Assembly: GCF_001982605.1 (NCBI RefSeq)
Contig: NZ_MLCN01000004.1
Span: 1 to 64,000 of the forward strand
Length of the DNA: 64,000 nucleotides
Source of the DNA: Alkanindiges hydrocarboniclasticus
Lineage (GTDB): Bacteria; Pseudomonadota; Gammaproteobacteria; Pseudomonadales; Moraxellaceae
Direction: 5' to 3'
Shown here in pieces: positions 1 to 10,621 of the stretch (position 1 is the first letter of the stretch; the number at the start of each line of letters is the position of its first letter). The notes under the pieces are model-generated. The model saw only the letters and a list, made by a program, of their open reading frames with translations, was not told the origin of the DNA and ran no database searches. The translations under genes and the position numbers were made by a program.

Positions 1-43
1 CCGTACTGTTGGCGCCGGTGTGGTGGCTAAAGTAACTAACTAA
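1..43 (+). CDS. tuf: Elongation factor Tu, C-terminal end (partial)
   Basis: Only the last 13 codons and the TAA stop (41-43) lie in the window, read in the frame beginning at base 2. They translate to RTVGAGVVAKVTN, which matches the conserved C-terminus of EF-Tu (E. coli ends RTVGAGVVAKVLG). EF-Tu is the GTPase that delivers aminoacyl-tRNA to the ribosome. The rest of the gene is upstream of the window. The match is short but very distinctive. A strong terminator follows at 104-135. Confidence 0.9.
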   Translation, partial: RTVGAGVVAKVTN

Positions 44-103
44 GCCTAATCAGCTTAAGGTGACTAACTAATTATTGGTTTACTGATTGTTAGTTTTCAC
101 GAT

Positions 104-135
104 AAAAAAAGACGTCCATGGTGACGTCTTTTTTT
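104..135 (+). terminator. Rho-independent terminator after tuf
   Basis: A perfect GACGTC/GACGTC stem (111-116 with 123-128) closes a six-base loop. It is preceded by seven A (104-110) and followed by seven T (129-135), so the stem can extend to 13 pairs. It ends the tuf transcript and, because it is symmetrical, could work in both directions. Confidence 0.9.
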
Positions 136-333
136 ATGGCCGCTAAAATTACAAGATAAAGGGTTCAATTAGCATAAAAAATAGCCATTCGTGATAGTTT
201 TTGCATTTTCAGTGAACACTTGTCCCTAATTGATAAAAGGCTGGCCTATTTTGCACTACAGTAACGACGCGGGGTTTTTTATGATCAGGTTATAGGCAGT
301 GTCGTCCTTCGACATCAGCAAGAGGAAAATAAC

Positions 334-1251
334 ATGAACGCCACAGTTGCTACGCAAGTTGCTTCAAATAGCTCAATTAAAGCCAATGCCATTAAGGCCA
401 GCTTTCCAGTACGTCGTATGGACTTTGAGTTTAATCAGGTACCTGAATACTGGATGAATGGCTCTGCGGGTCTAACCCATTTTATGACCGCATTATCTGC
501 CCTGTTTCCAGATGGCGAAAAGTTCTTTGTGGATAGTGTGCGTGCTGTGCGTTATCACCCTCTGCTCAAAGACAATCCGGCTATGCAAAAGGAAATTTCT
601 GCCTTTATCGGGCAGGAAGCCATGCATTCCAAGGAACACGTAGGGTTTAACCAGTCTGCCAATGCATATGGGCATGATGTGGCCAGCCTTGAGCGCAAGA
701 CCAATACGGTCATTCAAACCTTCCGTAAAGGGTTTGTCAAACTGCTTAAACCTGTTGGTATTACCCAGGAAATGATTGACCTGACCGCGACCACAGCGCT
801 GGAACATTTCACGGCTACCATTGCTTCCCAGTTACTGCGCAATGAAGAAATTCAGGCTAAAATGACTGATGAAACCATGTATCGCCTGTGGATGTGGCAT
901 GCGGTTGAAGAAAACGAGCATAAAGCCGTTGTCTATGATGTGTTTGAAGCCATTCATGGCCGTGGTATCAAGGCATATGGCTTGCGTACATCTACCATGG
1001 CAATAGCGATGGTGGTGTTGTTAATTACCCAGAGCTATTTTGCTTACCGTTTGCTGAAGCAGGATGGCCAGTTTAATGCCAAATCGCTGGGTGTGATTTA
1101 TAAATACGCCTATAGCTTTAAACACGGCATTATTACCGGCATGCTTCCAGAATTGGTTGATTATTTCCGTCCGGGCTTCCACCCCAATGATCATGACACC
1201 AATGCGTTGCTGGCGCGCTGGAAAGAAAAGCTGGGCTTTAATACCCACTAA
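334..1251 (+). CDS. Predicted metal-dependent hydrolase (PF10118 type)
   Basis: This 305-residue protein matches the COG3687/PF10118 family of predicted metal-dependent hydrolases. Two metal-ligand-like motifs are visible: GQEAMHSKEH near residues 93-102, and WHAVEENEHK near 189-198. Both have the E..H pattern of ferritin-like diiron carboxylate proteins. A hydrophobic stretch near residues 218-238 may be a membrane anchor. The substrate is unknown for the family. The ATG is preceded by AAGAGGA at good spacing. It is a single-gene unit between the tuf terminator and its own terminator at 1271. Family assignment is firm; chemistry is not. Confidence 0.85.
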   Translation: MNATVATQVASNSSIKANAIKASFPVRRMDFEFNQVPEYWMNGSAGLTHFMTALSALFPDGEKFFVDSVRAVRYHPLLKDNPAMQKEISAFIGQEAMHSKEHVGFNQSANAYGHDVASLERKTNTVIQTFRKGFVKLLKPVGITQEMIDLTATTALEHFTATIASQLLRNEEIQAKMTDETMYRLWMWHAVEENEHKAVVYDVFEAIHGRGIKAYGLRTSTMAIAMVVLLITQSYFAYRLLKQDGQFNAKSLGVIYKYAYSFKHGIITGMLPELVDYFRPGFHPNDHDTNALLARWKEKLGFNTH

Positions 1252-1270
1252 GCGGTTTGTTGTGCTCCAT

Positions 1271-1297
1271 AGCGGCTGATTACAGCCGCTTTTTTTA
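1271..1297 (+). terminator. Rho-independent terminator after the hydrolase
   Basis: Stem AGCGGCT (1271-1277) pairs with AGCCGCT (1284-1290) around a six-base loop and is followed by a run of T. It lies 20 bases after the hydrolase stop codon. Confidence 0.88.
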
Positions 1298-1609
1298 TTC
1301 TGAAATTGATTAAAATATTACAAAATAGACTTAATGAATTAAGTTAATTCTAAATATAAAACTTGAGATTTTGTCTCTGCCAGTTGTCCTTAAGTGATCA
1401 AGCACTGGCCGTTGTTGTCAACATTCTTATAAATTTTTTTATGCCCCGAAATGCCAGCATTAAAGCCACTTATTCTGGTTCTGGGTTCTGCATACGTGGC
1501 ACGCCATTAAGGCATAGAGGTATAAAACCGTATCATACTATTTTTTTATATGTTCTGACTGGCTAATCCATCACACTGAAAACTGCTGGGTTTCCGCTAG
1601 GCGCTTACT
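1298..1609. other. Intergenic region with no recognised gene
   Basis: About 310 AT-rich bases lie between the hydrolase terminator and the likely rimI promoter. A 67-codon frame from 1363 has no ribosome-binding site and an odd composition, so I do not call it. I see no RNA gene fold or repeat here. Confidence 0.5.
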
Positions 1610-1615
1610 TATAAT
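1610..1615 (+). promoter_or_regulatory. Candidate -10 box for rimI
   Basis: A perfect TATAAT stands 26 bases before the rimI start. The -35 region at the right distance (around 1587) is poor, so this is a tentative promoter resting mainly on the -10 match and its position. Confidence 0.35.
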
Positions 1616-1641
1616 AATGCTTTAAATTCTGGTATATACCA

Positions 1642-2124
1642 ATGGCCGTTTTACTTCGTAGCATGACACTGGCTGATGTACCGGCAGTTTATGCCATTGA
1701 ACAGCAGGTACAAACCCATCCATGGAGCCAGCAGTTGTTTGTGGATAGTATTGCTGCCGGGCATCATTGTACAGTACTGGAGCAGGGCAGGGCAGGGGAT
1801 AGTCAAATCGTCGGGTTTTGTATTTTGCAGCCAGTGCTGGACGAAGCCAATTTGTTACTTATGGCGATTGCCCCAGCTTGTCAAAAACGGGGACTGGGCT
1901 ATCAGCTACTTGAGCAATCCATTGATGGGCTGGTCAATGCACGTAGTACGCAAGGCTGCAATATGATTTTTCTGGAAGTCCGTCAAAGCAACCACGCCGC
2001 TATTGCATTGTATGAAAAACTGGGTTTTGCCCAGATTGACCTGCGCAAAAATTATTATCCTACCAGTACAGGCAAGGAGCATGCAGTCATTATGGCGCTA
2101 ACCCTGCACATGAGTTTTGCCTAA
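1642..2124 (+). CDS. rimI: Ribosomal-protein-alanine N-acetyltransferase RimI
   Basis: A GNAT-fold acetyltransferase of 160 residues, the usual length for RimI, which acetylates the N-terminal alanine of ribosomal protein S18. The acetyl-CoA binding motif is visible as QKRGLGYQLL near residues 81-90. The family's LEVRQSNHAAIALYEKLGF block (about 117-135) marks the RimI branch. The gene stands alone on this strand and converges with bpt across 57 bases. The ATG at 1642 is the only sensible start. S18 is the known target in E. coli; a wider substrate range is possible. Confidence 0.9.
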   Translation: MAVLLRSMTLADVPAVYAIEQQVQTHPWSQQLFVDSIAAGHHCTVLEQGRAGDSQIVGFCILQPVLDEANLLLMAIAPACQKRGLGYQLLEQSIDGLVNARSTQGCNMIFLEVRQSNHAAIALYEKLGFAQIDLRKNYYPTSTGKEHAVIMALTLHMSFA

Positions 2125-2181
2125 GTAATAGTCCATGAAAAATATAAAAGCTGAGGTATCTGGCAGGCCAACTAAGGAGAG

Positions 2182-2958
2182 TTAGTAAATCTGGATAATT
2201 TTATCTACAGGGCCTAACGATTTGCTAAGTTCGGCAATTTCCTGGTCAGTTAAATGATCCGGCAGGCAAGTCCATTGACCATTCATGAGTACTTCCAGGG
2301 CAGCAAACTGTGCCTTGTATTTCATCTTGGCGGCGCTGGGAACCCAGTAACCCAGATAGACATACGGTAACTGGTTGCGTTTGGCCCATTCAATTTGCTG
2401 CAAAATGGCAAAAGTACCCAGACTGCGTTGCGGCAAACTGGGGTCAAAAAAGGTGTACACTGCAGAAATCCCATCATCCAGATGGTCACAGGTGGCTACA
2501 GCCATCAACTGGTTGCCCAGCCACATTTCCAGAAAAAAACTGTTGGTGCAGCTATCGACCAGAAATTTTTCAAACTGCTCACGGCTTGGGGGATACATGT
2601 CGCCGTCAGCATGGCGCAGCCGGATATAACGCTCATAGAGCTGATAATGCACATCCGTGGCATGATAGGTTGCACGGGTTTCCAGCCGTAAATCCTTGTT
2701 GCGTTTTAAGGCTTTTTGCTGGCTGCTGTTTATTTTAAATGAGTCAACCCGAATGCGCGCAGACAGGCACTGGCGGCAATGATTGCATTCAGGGCGATAG
2801 ACAAAATCGCCACTACGCCGAAATCCCTGGCGCGATAATTCAGATAGCGTGACAGTATCAATCCGTTTGACCGGATCCAGAAATACCATGCGCGCGGCCC
2901 GCCCTTCAATGTAACTACACTGATGCGGCGGTGTAATGTAGTACTGAATGTCCTTCAT
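2182..2958 (-). CDS. bpt: Aspartate/glutamate leucyltransferase (Bpt)
   Basis: A 258-residue protein of the Ate1-like arginyl/leucyl-tRNA-protein transferase family. Bacterial Bpt moves leucine from Leu-tRNA to proteins with N-terminal Asp or Glu, marking them for ClpS/ClpAP degradation. The diagnostic N-terminal cysteine block is present: CSYIEGRAARMVFLDP near residues 14-29, and PECNHCRQCL near 56-65. The C-terminal GNAT-like half carries YLGYWVP. It lies 51 bases downstream of aat on the same strand, so the two N-degron transferases probably share a transcript. Confidence 0.9.
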   Translation of the reverse strand: MKDIQYYITPPHQCSYIEGRAARMVFLDPVKRIDTVTLSELSRQGFRRSGDFVYRPECNHCRQCLSARIRVDSFKINSSQQKALKRNKDLRLETRATYHATDVHYQLYERYIRLRHADGDMYPPSREQFEKFLVDSCTNSFFLEMWLGNQLMAVATCDHLDDGISAVYTFFDPSLPQRSLGTFAILQQIEWAKRNQLPYVYLGYWVPSAAKMKYKAQFAALEVLMNGQWTCLPDHLTDQEIAELSKSLGPVDKIIQIY

Positions 2959-3009
2959 GGTGGACTAATATAAACGGCCCTTTATCCGGTTAACATAATC
3001 CGATATGGC

Positions 3010-3747
3010 TTAGTGAATCAAGTCTAAAAACGCATCAGTTGTTAATATATATTGAGTGGGAAAAGCCCGGGCAGTAAATGCATGCCAATTGGGTGGCACC
3101 TGTGTGATCACTGATTTAAGCTGCTGCAAAAATTCATGGCGCGGCAGGGTGGTGGCACCAAGGCTGATCAGGTGGTCATTGGGTAACTGGCAATCTACCC
3201 ATGTAAAGTTTGAGGCTGCACACAGTTTCATTAAAAAGCAAAACGCCATTTTGGACACATCGGTCTGGCGGCTAAACATGGATTCACCAAAAAATGCCCG
3301 GCCAATCTGTACCCCATACAACCCACCGACCAGTTGTGTGCCTTCCCAGACTTCGACGCTGTGAGCCAGCCCGGCCTGATACAAGCCAGTGTAGCCCGCA
3401 ATAATACCTTCGGTAATCCAGGTTTCCTCTGCATAGGCACGCGGTTGTGCACAGGCGCGTACCACCTGCTCAAACGCATGGCTGAGGGTAATAGTATAGC
3501 GGTTTTTTTTGAGCTGGCGGATCAGTGATTTGCTGGGCTGAAATTCACTGGGATAAATGATGCAGCGCGGATCAGGACTCCACCAGCAAATGGGATCATC
3601 CTTGGAAAACCATGGAAAAATGCCATGGCAATAGGCTTCCAGTAACGTGGACGGCGACAGGTCTGCACCAATGCCAATGATGCCTTCGCCTTGGGGATCA
3701 ACCTGTTCGGGATCGGGAAACTGAAACTGGCTGGCAGACAATCTCAT
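3010..3747 (-). CDS. aat: Leucyl/phenylalanyl-tRNA-protein transferase
   Basis: This 245-residue protein is Aat, which attaches Leu or Phe to proteins with N-terminal Arg or Lys as the recognition step of the bacterial N-degron pathway. Family signatures are the YCHGIFPWF motif (about 39-47), WWSPDPRCI, and the GGLYGVQIGRAFFGESMF region (about 141-158). The length is normal for the family. The gene is transcribed toward bpt and lies downstream of trxB on the same strand, separated from it by a terminator. Confidence 0.95.
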   Translation of the reverse strand: MRLSASQFQFPDPEQVDPQGEGIIGIGADLSPSTLLEAYCHGIFPWFSKDDPICWWSPDPRCIIYPSEFQPSKSLIRQLKKNRYTITLSHAFEQVVRACAQPRAYAEETWITEGIIAGYTGLYQAGLAHSVEVWEGTQLVGGLYGVQIGRAFFGESMFSRQTDVSKMAFCFLMKLCAASNFTWVDCQLPNDHLISLGATTLPRHEFLQQLKSVITQVPPNWHAFTARAFPTQYILTTDAFLDLIH

Positions 3748-3827
3748 GTGTTTAACTGTATTGTGGTAAAAATGAATAGTAAGGGATTTTAACCAATAAT
3801 CACTGCCCAGAATAACAATTTGCCTAT

Positions 3828-3859
3828 AAAAAAACCGCGCTATCCGAAGATAAGCACGG
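3828..3859 (-). terminator. Rho-independent terminator after trxB
   Basis: On the minus strand an approximately 10-pair stem with one bulge (CCGTGCTTATC with GATAGCGCGG) is capped by a TTCG tetraloop and followed by seven T. It ends the trxB transcript 36 bases after the stop codon and insulates it from aat. Confidence 0.85.
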
Positions 3860-3894
3860 CTTTGTTTCTGTAGCCAGACTCAACCAATAACAGG

Positions 3895-5235
<1,341 letters not shown>

Positions 5236-8200
5236 ATGAACCCAGCAGCGGGCGCATATGCGCAGCGAATTTTACTGACAGTATTTCTGGCATCGTTTGG
5301 TATCTATTTGCTGATAGCAACCATCACCTATACGCCGTTTGATCCGGGCTGGACGCATGTATCCAGCGATACCCAGCAGGTGAGCAATGCCAGTGGGGTT
5401 GCCGGTGCCTGGATTGCCGACTTGCTGTACGGCTTTTTAGGCCGTGCTGCCTTTTTATTGCCGGTTTTTATTCTGGTCGAAGCCATTCAGTTGTGGTGGC
5501 CGCACAGCTTTTTAAGCCGTCCGTTTCGTGTGGCTGCCGAAGTGTTTTTGCTCATGATCATGGCAGCCCTGTTTAGCCTGCATTGGCTGGAACCGGCGGA
5601 TACCTTAAGCAATGCCTCTGGCGGGATTATTGGCTATGAAATTGGCCGTAACCTGCTATCGCTGATGGGCATGATGCTGGCTACCGTGTTTTTGGTGGGG
5701 TTGCTGCTGGTCATGGTGACGCTGGCTTTTGGCATTCGCTGGGATAAAACCATGGATGGACTGGGTAAAATTCCTGGTCTATTGCAGGAACTGTTTTATC
5801 GCAATGTCCCGGAACGTGAAGCTGCCCCTGATTTAACCATTGCTGATTTTCCCGGCAAGAACTTTACCGCTAATAATTTGCCAGACACTACAGGGCAAGT
5901 GGCCAACGCAACAGGCTCTGCTTCACTGGATCAGCTGGAACTGGCAGACACTGCTACAGCGGCTGAGGTAGCCTTAACTCAGGCTGCTGTACCTCAGGTG
6001 ATCCATAGCGGGGAGCGCTGGGCAGCACATACAGCCCCAACTGCCAAGGCCAGTGAGGCAATGCCAGCGGCAATAACTACCACGCCTGTAACAGCCAAAG
6101 CAGCCACCAGCACGCTGGATCATCTGGCCGAGCTGGTGCAGAGGGCCGATCATGTGCTGGCTGAAACCAACACCCCCATTAGCCTGTCCACCAATGAGGC
6201 CACGGCACAGGTGCTTAATACCCAGATTGAACCCAGCTTTGCCTGGCAGGACAATGACCTGCTGGATGAATTACTGGGCACCAGCCCTGAAAATCCGTTT
6301 AAACCGGCAACGGTGACCAGTGCATCAAATGTAGCTGTGCCTTCTGATGCGCTGGAACGTACCCTAAATATTTTTGAGCAATCACTGGTTGTGGTACCTG
6401 AACCTGCTCTAACAACTGATGAAACCCGGGCTGATATTGATGGCAAAGACACCGCGCAGCCTGATTTAGTAGAACTCCAGCCTACTGAATCCCAATATGT
6501 TGAACAGGTCGGGCAGTCATTAAATTCGACTCGTGATACTCATGTACAGCTAACAGATGGTGTAACTACTGCAAGCCCGCAAGCTGTAATTCAACCGGCA
6601 ATGATTCAGCCTGTAACTCCAGCACAGCCTGCAACACGCCTATCTACCGAAGAAGATATTGAAGCCCTGATTAAGGAGTTTGGGCAAAATGAAATCGATC
6701 AGCAGGATGCCTTGGCTGCTTATGCCGATCCTGTTAGTCAAATAGATGATTTTGATGCACCGCTCACTGACGCAACAGGCCGACCCATGTCGCGTGCCAT
6801 GCAGGTCATCCAGCATCGTGCCACCCTGCCACCCTTGCCGGGCCTTGACCTGCTGGACTTACCAGACCCCAGCCGTAAGGTGAGCTATACCGCCGAACAA
6901 CTGGAGCGCCTGTCCAAGCTGCTGGAAATCAAGCTACAGGAATTTAATGTCAAGTCCAAAGTGGTTGAAGCACAGCCCGGCCCGGTGGTTACCCGCTTTG
7001 AGCTGGAACTGGCACCGGGGGTTAAAGCCTCCAAGGTCACCAATATTTCCCGAGATCTGGCGCGCTCTATGTCCATGGCTTCAGTGCGCGTGGTCGAGGT
7101 GATTCCCGGCAAGCCTTACATTGGCATTGAAGTGCCCAATACCTCGCGCGAAATGGTGCGCCTGATTGAACTGCTGGAAACCCCAACTTACCGTGATCCG
7201 GCTGGCCTGATTACCATGGCGATGGGCAAGGATATTGCGGGTAAACCAGTCTTAACTGATTTATCCAAAGCGCCGCACATGCTGGTCGCAGGTACTACAG
7301 GTTCAGGGAAATCAGTGGCGGTGAATGCCATGCTGCTGTCCATTTTGCTTAAATACACGCCGCAGCAAATCCGCCTGATTTTGATTGATCCCAAGCAGCT
7401 CGAGCTGGCCAGTTATAGTGATATTCCGCATTTGCTCACCCCTGTGGTTACCGACATGAAAGATGCGGTAAGCGCGCTGAACTGGTCAGTGAATGAAATG
7501 GAACGGCGCTATAAGCTGATGACCTTTTTAAAGGTGCGCAAGATTGATGAGTTCAACCGCAAGGTGAATGAAGCGATTGAACGTGGTGAAGACCTGCTTG
7601 ATCCCACATGGAAGCCCAATGACAGTGCGGTGCAGGATCGTGCGCCTCGTTTGCAGGCGCTGCCTTCCATTGTGATTGTGGCCGATGAATTTGCCGACAT
7701 GATCATGCAGGTGGGCAAAAAAGCCGAAGAACTGATTACCCGTCTTGCACAAAAATCGCGTGCTGCCGGTATTCACCTCATGCTGGCCACCCAGCGCCCG
7801 TCAGTGGATGTAATTACCGGTTTGATTAAAGCCAATATTCCAACCCGTGTGGCCCTGCGCGTGAATAGCAAGATTGACTCGCGCACCATTCTGGATGGCG
7901 GCGGGGCAGAGGACTTGCTGGGTCATGGCGATATGCTGTTTTTGGCACCGGGTAAAATTGAGCCGGAGCGTGTGCATGGTGCATTTATCAGTGATGATGA
8001 AGTCAACCGCATTACTGATGCTTGGCGTGAGCGCGGCAGCCCGGATTATGTAGATGACATCTTGACACCTTACGATGAAGACGGTGGCTCCAGCCGTGGC
8101 TTTGAGTCTGATGAAGGCAGTTCTGACCGTGATGCAATGTATGATCAGGCGGTGCAGTTTGTACTGGAAACCCGTAAGTGTTCAGCTTCTGCCTTGCAGC

Positions 8201-8310
8201 GCAAGTTTAGCCTTGGCTATAACCGTGCTGCGCGTTTGATTGATAACATGGAAGAAGCGGGCATCATTAGTCCCATGGGCCCCAGTGGCAAGCGGGACAT
8301 TCTGGTTTAA
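5236..8310 (+). CDS. ftsK: DNA translocase FtsK
   Basis: This 1024-residue septal DNA pump drives chromosome segregation and dif recombination at division. The N-terminus has four or five membrane segments (about residues 12-180). A long acidic, Ala/Thr/Gln-rich linker follows (about 190-560), with low-complexity composition as expected. The motor domain carries Walker A AGTTGSGKSVAV near 684-695 and Walker B IVIVADEFADM near 813-823. The C-terminal winged-helix gamma domain, with KCSASALQRKFSLGYNRAAR near 981-1000, reads KOPS sequences and contacts XerD. A purine-rich GGTGGTAGGA precedes the ATG. The gene is complete and intact. Confidence 0.96.
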   Translation: MNPAAGAYAQRILLTVFLASFGIYLLIATITYTPFDPGWTHVSSDTQQVSNASGVAGAWIADLLYGFLGRAAFLLPVFILVEAIQLWWPHSFLSRPFRVAAEVFLLMIMAALFSLHWLEPADTLSNASGGIIGYEIGRNLLSLMGMMLATVFLVGLLLVMVTLAFGIRWDKTMDGLGKIPGLLQELFYRNVPEREAAPDLTIADFPGKNFTANNLPDTTGQVANATGSASLDQLELADTATAAEVALTQAAVPQVIHSGERWAAHTAPTAKASEAMPAAITTTPVTAKAATSTLDHLAELVQRADHVLAETNTPISLSTNEATAQVLNTQIEPSFAWQDNDLLDELLGTSPENPFKPATVTSASNVAVPSDALERTLNIFEQSLVVVPEPALTTDETRADIDGKDTAQPDLVELQPTESQYVEQVGQSLNSTRDTHVQLTDGVTTASPQAVIQPAMIQPVTPAQPATRLSTEEDIEALIKEFGQNEIDQQDALAAYADPVSQIDDFDAPLTDATGRPMSRAMQVIQHRATLPPLPGLDLLDLPDPSRKVSYTAEQLERLSKLLEIKLQEFNVKSKVVEAQPGPVVTRFELELAPGVKASKVTNISRDLARSMSMASVRVVEVIPGKPYIGIEVPNTSREMVRLIELLETPTYRDPAGLITMAMGKDIAGKPVLTDLSKAPHMLVAGTTGSGKSVAVNAMLLSILLKYTPQQIRLILIDPKQLELASYSDIPHLLTPVVTDMKDAVSALNWSVNEMERRYKLMTFLKVRKIDEFNRKVNEAIERGEDLLDPTWKPNDSAVQDRAPRLQALPSIVIVADEFADMIMQVGKKAEELITRLAQKSRAAGIHLMLATQRPSVDVITGLIKANIPTRVALRVNSKIDSRTILDGGGAEDLLGHGDMLFLAPGKIEPERVHGAFISDDEVNRITDAWRERGSPDYVDDILTPYDEDGGSSRGFESDEGSSDRDAMYDQAVQFVLETRKCSASALQRKFSLGYNRAARLIDNMEEAGIISPMGPSGKRDILV

Positions 8311-8319
8311 TCGTTCAGA

Positions 8320-8898
8320 ATGAATAAACACATGGATGAGTTGAGGTATCAAGCACAGCTTATCCAATGGCTTTTACAGGATCAGCAGCGTATGCAAATT
8401 TTGCAGATTGCTGCTAATTTTTGCCAAAAAAACCATTTAAATGACTGGTGTCTGGGTGCAGGTTTTGTCAGGAATCTGGTGTGGGATCACCTTCATCACT
8501 ATATTGATGCAGTACCACTGAATGATATTGACCTGATTTATTTTAATCCTGCCAATCTTTTGGAAAGTACAGACTTACAGTTTGAACAAGAATTAAGGAA
8601 ACAATTCAATATTAACTGGTCGGTAAAAAATCAGGCCCGCATGCATCGCCGTAATAATGACTTGCCTTATAAAAATACCGCTAATGCGATGAGCTACTGG
8701 CCAGAAATGGAAACTGCTGTGGGAGTTTTAATTAGGCAAAACCGGCTTGAAATCATAGCCCCTTTTGGGTTGGCGTCACTGTTTGCCGGTCATATTACCT
8801 TAAATCCAAAACGACCCAAGCTAGAAATTTTTCAGCAAAGAATTCAGCATAAAAGATGGCTGGAAAAATGGCCGAAACTGCAAATCAAGCTACATTAA
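8320..8898 (+). CDS. Nucleotidyltransferase-like protein (COG3575/DUF925 type)
   Basis: A 192-residue protein resembling the PF06042 nucleotidyltransferase-like family. The nucleotidyltransferase-like core is visible as GAGFVRNLVWDHLH (about 46-59) followed by NDIDLIYF (about 68-75), where the DxD-type acidic residues would bind metal. No substrate is known for the family. It starts nine bases after ftsK stops and is probably co-transcribed with it; nothing suggests a shared function. A second Met at residue 5 is an alternative start. Confidence 0.75.
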   Translation: MNKHMDELRYQAQLIQWLLQDQQRMQILQIAANFCQKNHLNDWCLGAGFVRNLVWDHLHHYIDAVPLNDIDLIYFNPANLLESTDLQFEQELRKQFNINWSVKNQARMHRRNNDLPYKNTANAMSYWPEMETAVGVLIRQNRLEIIAPFGLASLFAGHITLNPKRPKLEIFQQRIQHKRWLEKWPKLQIKLH

Positions 8899-8903
8899 AA
8901 ACC

Positions 8904-10178
8904 TTATTCCTTTACCTCAACCGGCTTACTGTGCTCCACATCAACATTTAACAAGTCACGGGTTTTAAAGTAGGTCAATGCGGCCACCAGCAAGGTAATG
9001 CTGCCACCCAGAATCGTGGCTGGAATCACTGTTAAATAACGTGCGGCCACGCCGGACTCAAATGCACCCAGTTCATTGCTGGATGACACAAACATGCCAT
9101 TTACCGCGGCTACACGACCACGCAGGTTTTCAGGTGGAAAGATTTGCAAAATGGTTTGGCGGATGACCACGCTAATGCTGTCAAATGCACCGGTCAGCGC
9201 CAACGCCAATAGCGATAGCCACAGGGTGGTGGAAAAGGCAAATACCAAGGTAAAAACCCCAAAACCGGCCACCGCCAGCAACATATTGCGCCAAGCATGA
9301 TGGGTAGGCGGATACTTGGCCAGAACCACCATCATCAATAGCGCGCCAACCGAGGGCGCAGCACGCAACAGGCCAAGTCCTTCAGCACCGACCTTTAAAA
9401 TATCATCGGCATAAATGGGCAATAGGGCAATCACACCGCCAAACAATACCGACACCAGATCCAGCGAAATCGACCAGAAAATAATCTTGGTTTTAAAAAT
9501 AAAGCGAAAACCTTCGCTTAAACTCAGCAACACACTGTCATGTTCAATGGGTGGAAAGCGACGACGTTTGAGCAAGGTTAGCAGCACACTACAGACCAGC
9601 AGCAACCCTGTTACCAGATACAGGGTTTGATGCAGACCCAAATAGCCCAGCAGCAAACCACCAGTGACCGGCCCTAGCACCACGGCACTCTGCCAGCCAA
9701 TGGTGGTCCATGTGGCGGCATTGGGATACAGGTTTCGGGGCACTAAAAATGGCTTAAGTGAGCTCACAGAAGGGTTATAAAAACCACGAATTGTCCCCAG
9801 CAAAAAAATAATGCCATACACGCCCATCGAAAGCTGCTGCGCGGTTAAATCCCCGTTTTCATGGCTACTAAATAACGCTGATAAAATAAGCGGCAATGGT
9901 AGCGACAGCACCATACAGATTTGCATAATAATCTGGCGGTTGTAGCGGTCAGCAAAATACCCACCCCATAAGGATAGCGCAATAAACGGTATAGCCTCTG
10001 CCAGCCCAATAAAGCCCAATACCAGCGGATCACGCGTGAGGTGATACAGCGCATAGGCCACAATGACTTCCTGCATCAGGATAGCCAGCGTCAGACAAAA
10101 CTGGTTAATGGTGACAATGGAAAAATCACGGTAACGCAGGGCAGCAAAGGTATCGTGCGGAACAGGCGGGGTAGGCAT
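8904..10178 (-). CDS. MFS transporter, EntS-like exporter family
   Basis: A 424-residue major facilitator with about 12 predicted membrane helices. The MFS loop motif appears as GGYFADRYNRQ near residues 72-82. The overall sequence, including NPSVSSLKPFLVPRNLYPNA, resembles the MFS_3/EntS group that exports enterobactin-like molecules and drugs. No siderophore genes are nearby, so the substrate is unknown. It converges with the nucleotidyltransferase gene with only five bases between stops, and diverges from rpmI. Confidence 0.8.
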   Translation of the reverse strand: MPTPPVPHDTFAALRYRDFSIVTINQFCLTLAILMQEVIVAYALYHLTRDPLVLGFIGLAEAIPFIALSLWGGYFADRYNRQIIMQICMVLSLPLPLILSALFSSHENGDLTAQQLSMGVYGIIFLLGTIRGFYNPSVSSLKPFLVPRNLYPNAATWTTIGWQSAVVLGPVTGGLLLGYLGLHQTLYLVTGLLLVCSVLLTLLKRRRFPPIEHDSVLLSLSEGFRFIFKTKIIFWSISLDLVSVLFGGVIALLPIYADDILKVGAEGLGLLRAAPSVGALLMMVVLAKYPPTHHAWRNMLLAVAGFGVFTLVFAFSTTLWLSLLALALTGAFDSISVVIRQTILQIFPPENLRGRVAAVNGMFVSSSNELGAFESGVAARYLTVIPATILGGSITLLVAALTYFKTRDLLNVDVEHSKPVEVKE

Positions 10179-10409
10179 TGGCTGGGCTTGGGTACAAAAA
10201 CCATTCTGGCTGTTATGATAAAAATTAAGCCTGATTTAAGATAGAATTTTTTAAACTAATTTCTGTAATAGTGTTGCCTTGAAAAATAATAATTTATAGC
10301 GAGGTCTAATGCTTTTTTTTTAGACAGAAATCAATTAAACTACGCGCCCCCTACCTGCAAGCCGTCTGTAATGGTGCAACGTGCTGAACAGGTGCTCAAA
10401 GAGGTTGTT

Positions 10410-10610
10410 ATGGCTAAAGTTAAGATGAAAACTCGCCGTGGTGCAGCAAAACGCTTTAAAGCGACTGCAAATGGCTTTAAGCGCAAGCAAGCATTCAAGC
10501 GTCACATTTTGACCAAGAAATCTCCTAAGCGTATTCGTCAATTGCGCGGCTGTGTAATGGTTCACGTGAGTGACGTTGCATCAGTTCGTCGTATGTGCCC
10601 ATACATCTAA
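10410..10610 (+). CDS. rpmI: 50S ribosomal protein L35
   Basis: A 66-residue basic protein starting [17 protein letters not shown], the standard L35 N-terminus. An in-frame ATG 39 bases upstream would add 13 unlikely residues, and AGAGG lies just before the chosen ATG. It is followed after 11 bases by rplT, the normal pair. The usual upstream genes thrS-infC are absent: the neighbour is a divergent MFS gene, so rpmI must have its own promoter in 10179-10409. Confidence 0.96.
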   Translation: MAKVKMKTRRGAAKRFKATANGFKRKQAFKRHILTKKSPKRIRQLRGCVMVHVSDVASVRRMCPYI

Positions 10611-10621
10611 GGAGAAATTAA

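Noticed and set aside
1363-1566. A 67-codon plus-strand frame between the hydrolase and rimI
   Set aside because: No ribosome-binding site, odd composition with no domain signal, and it lies in AT-rich spacer.
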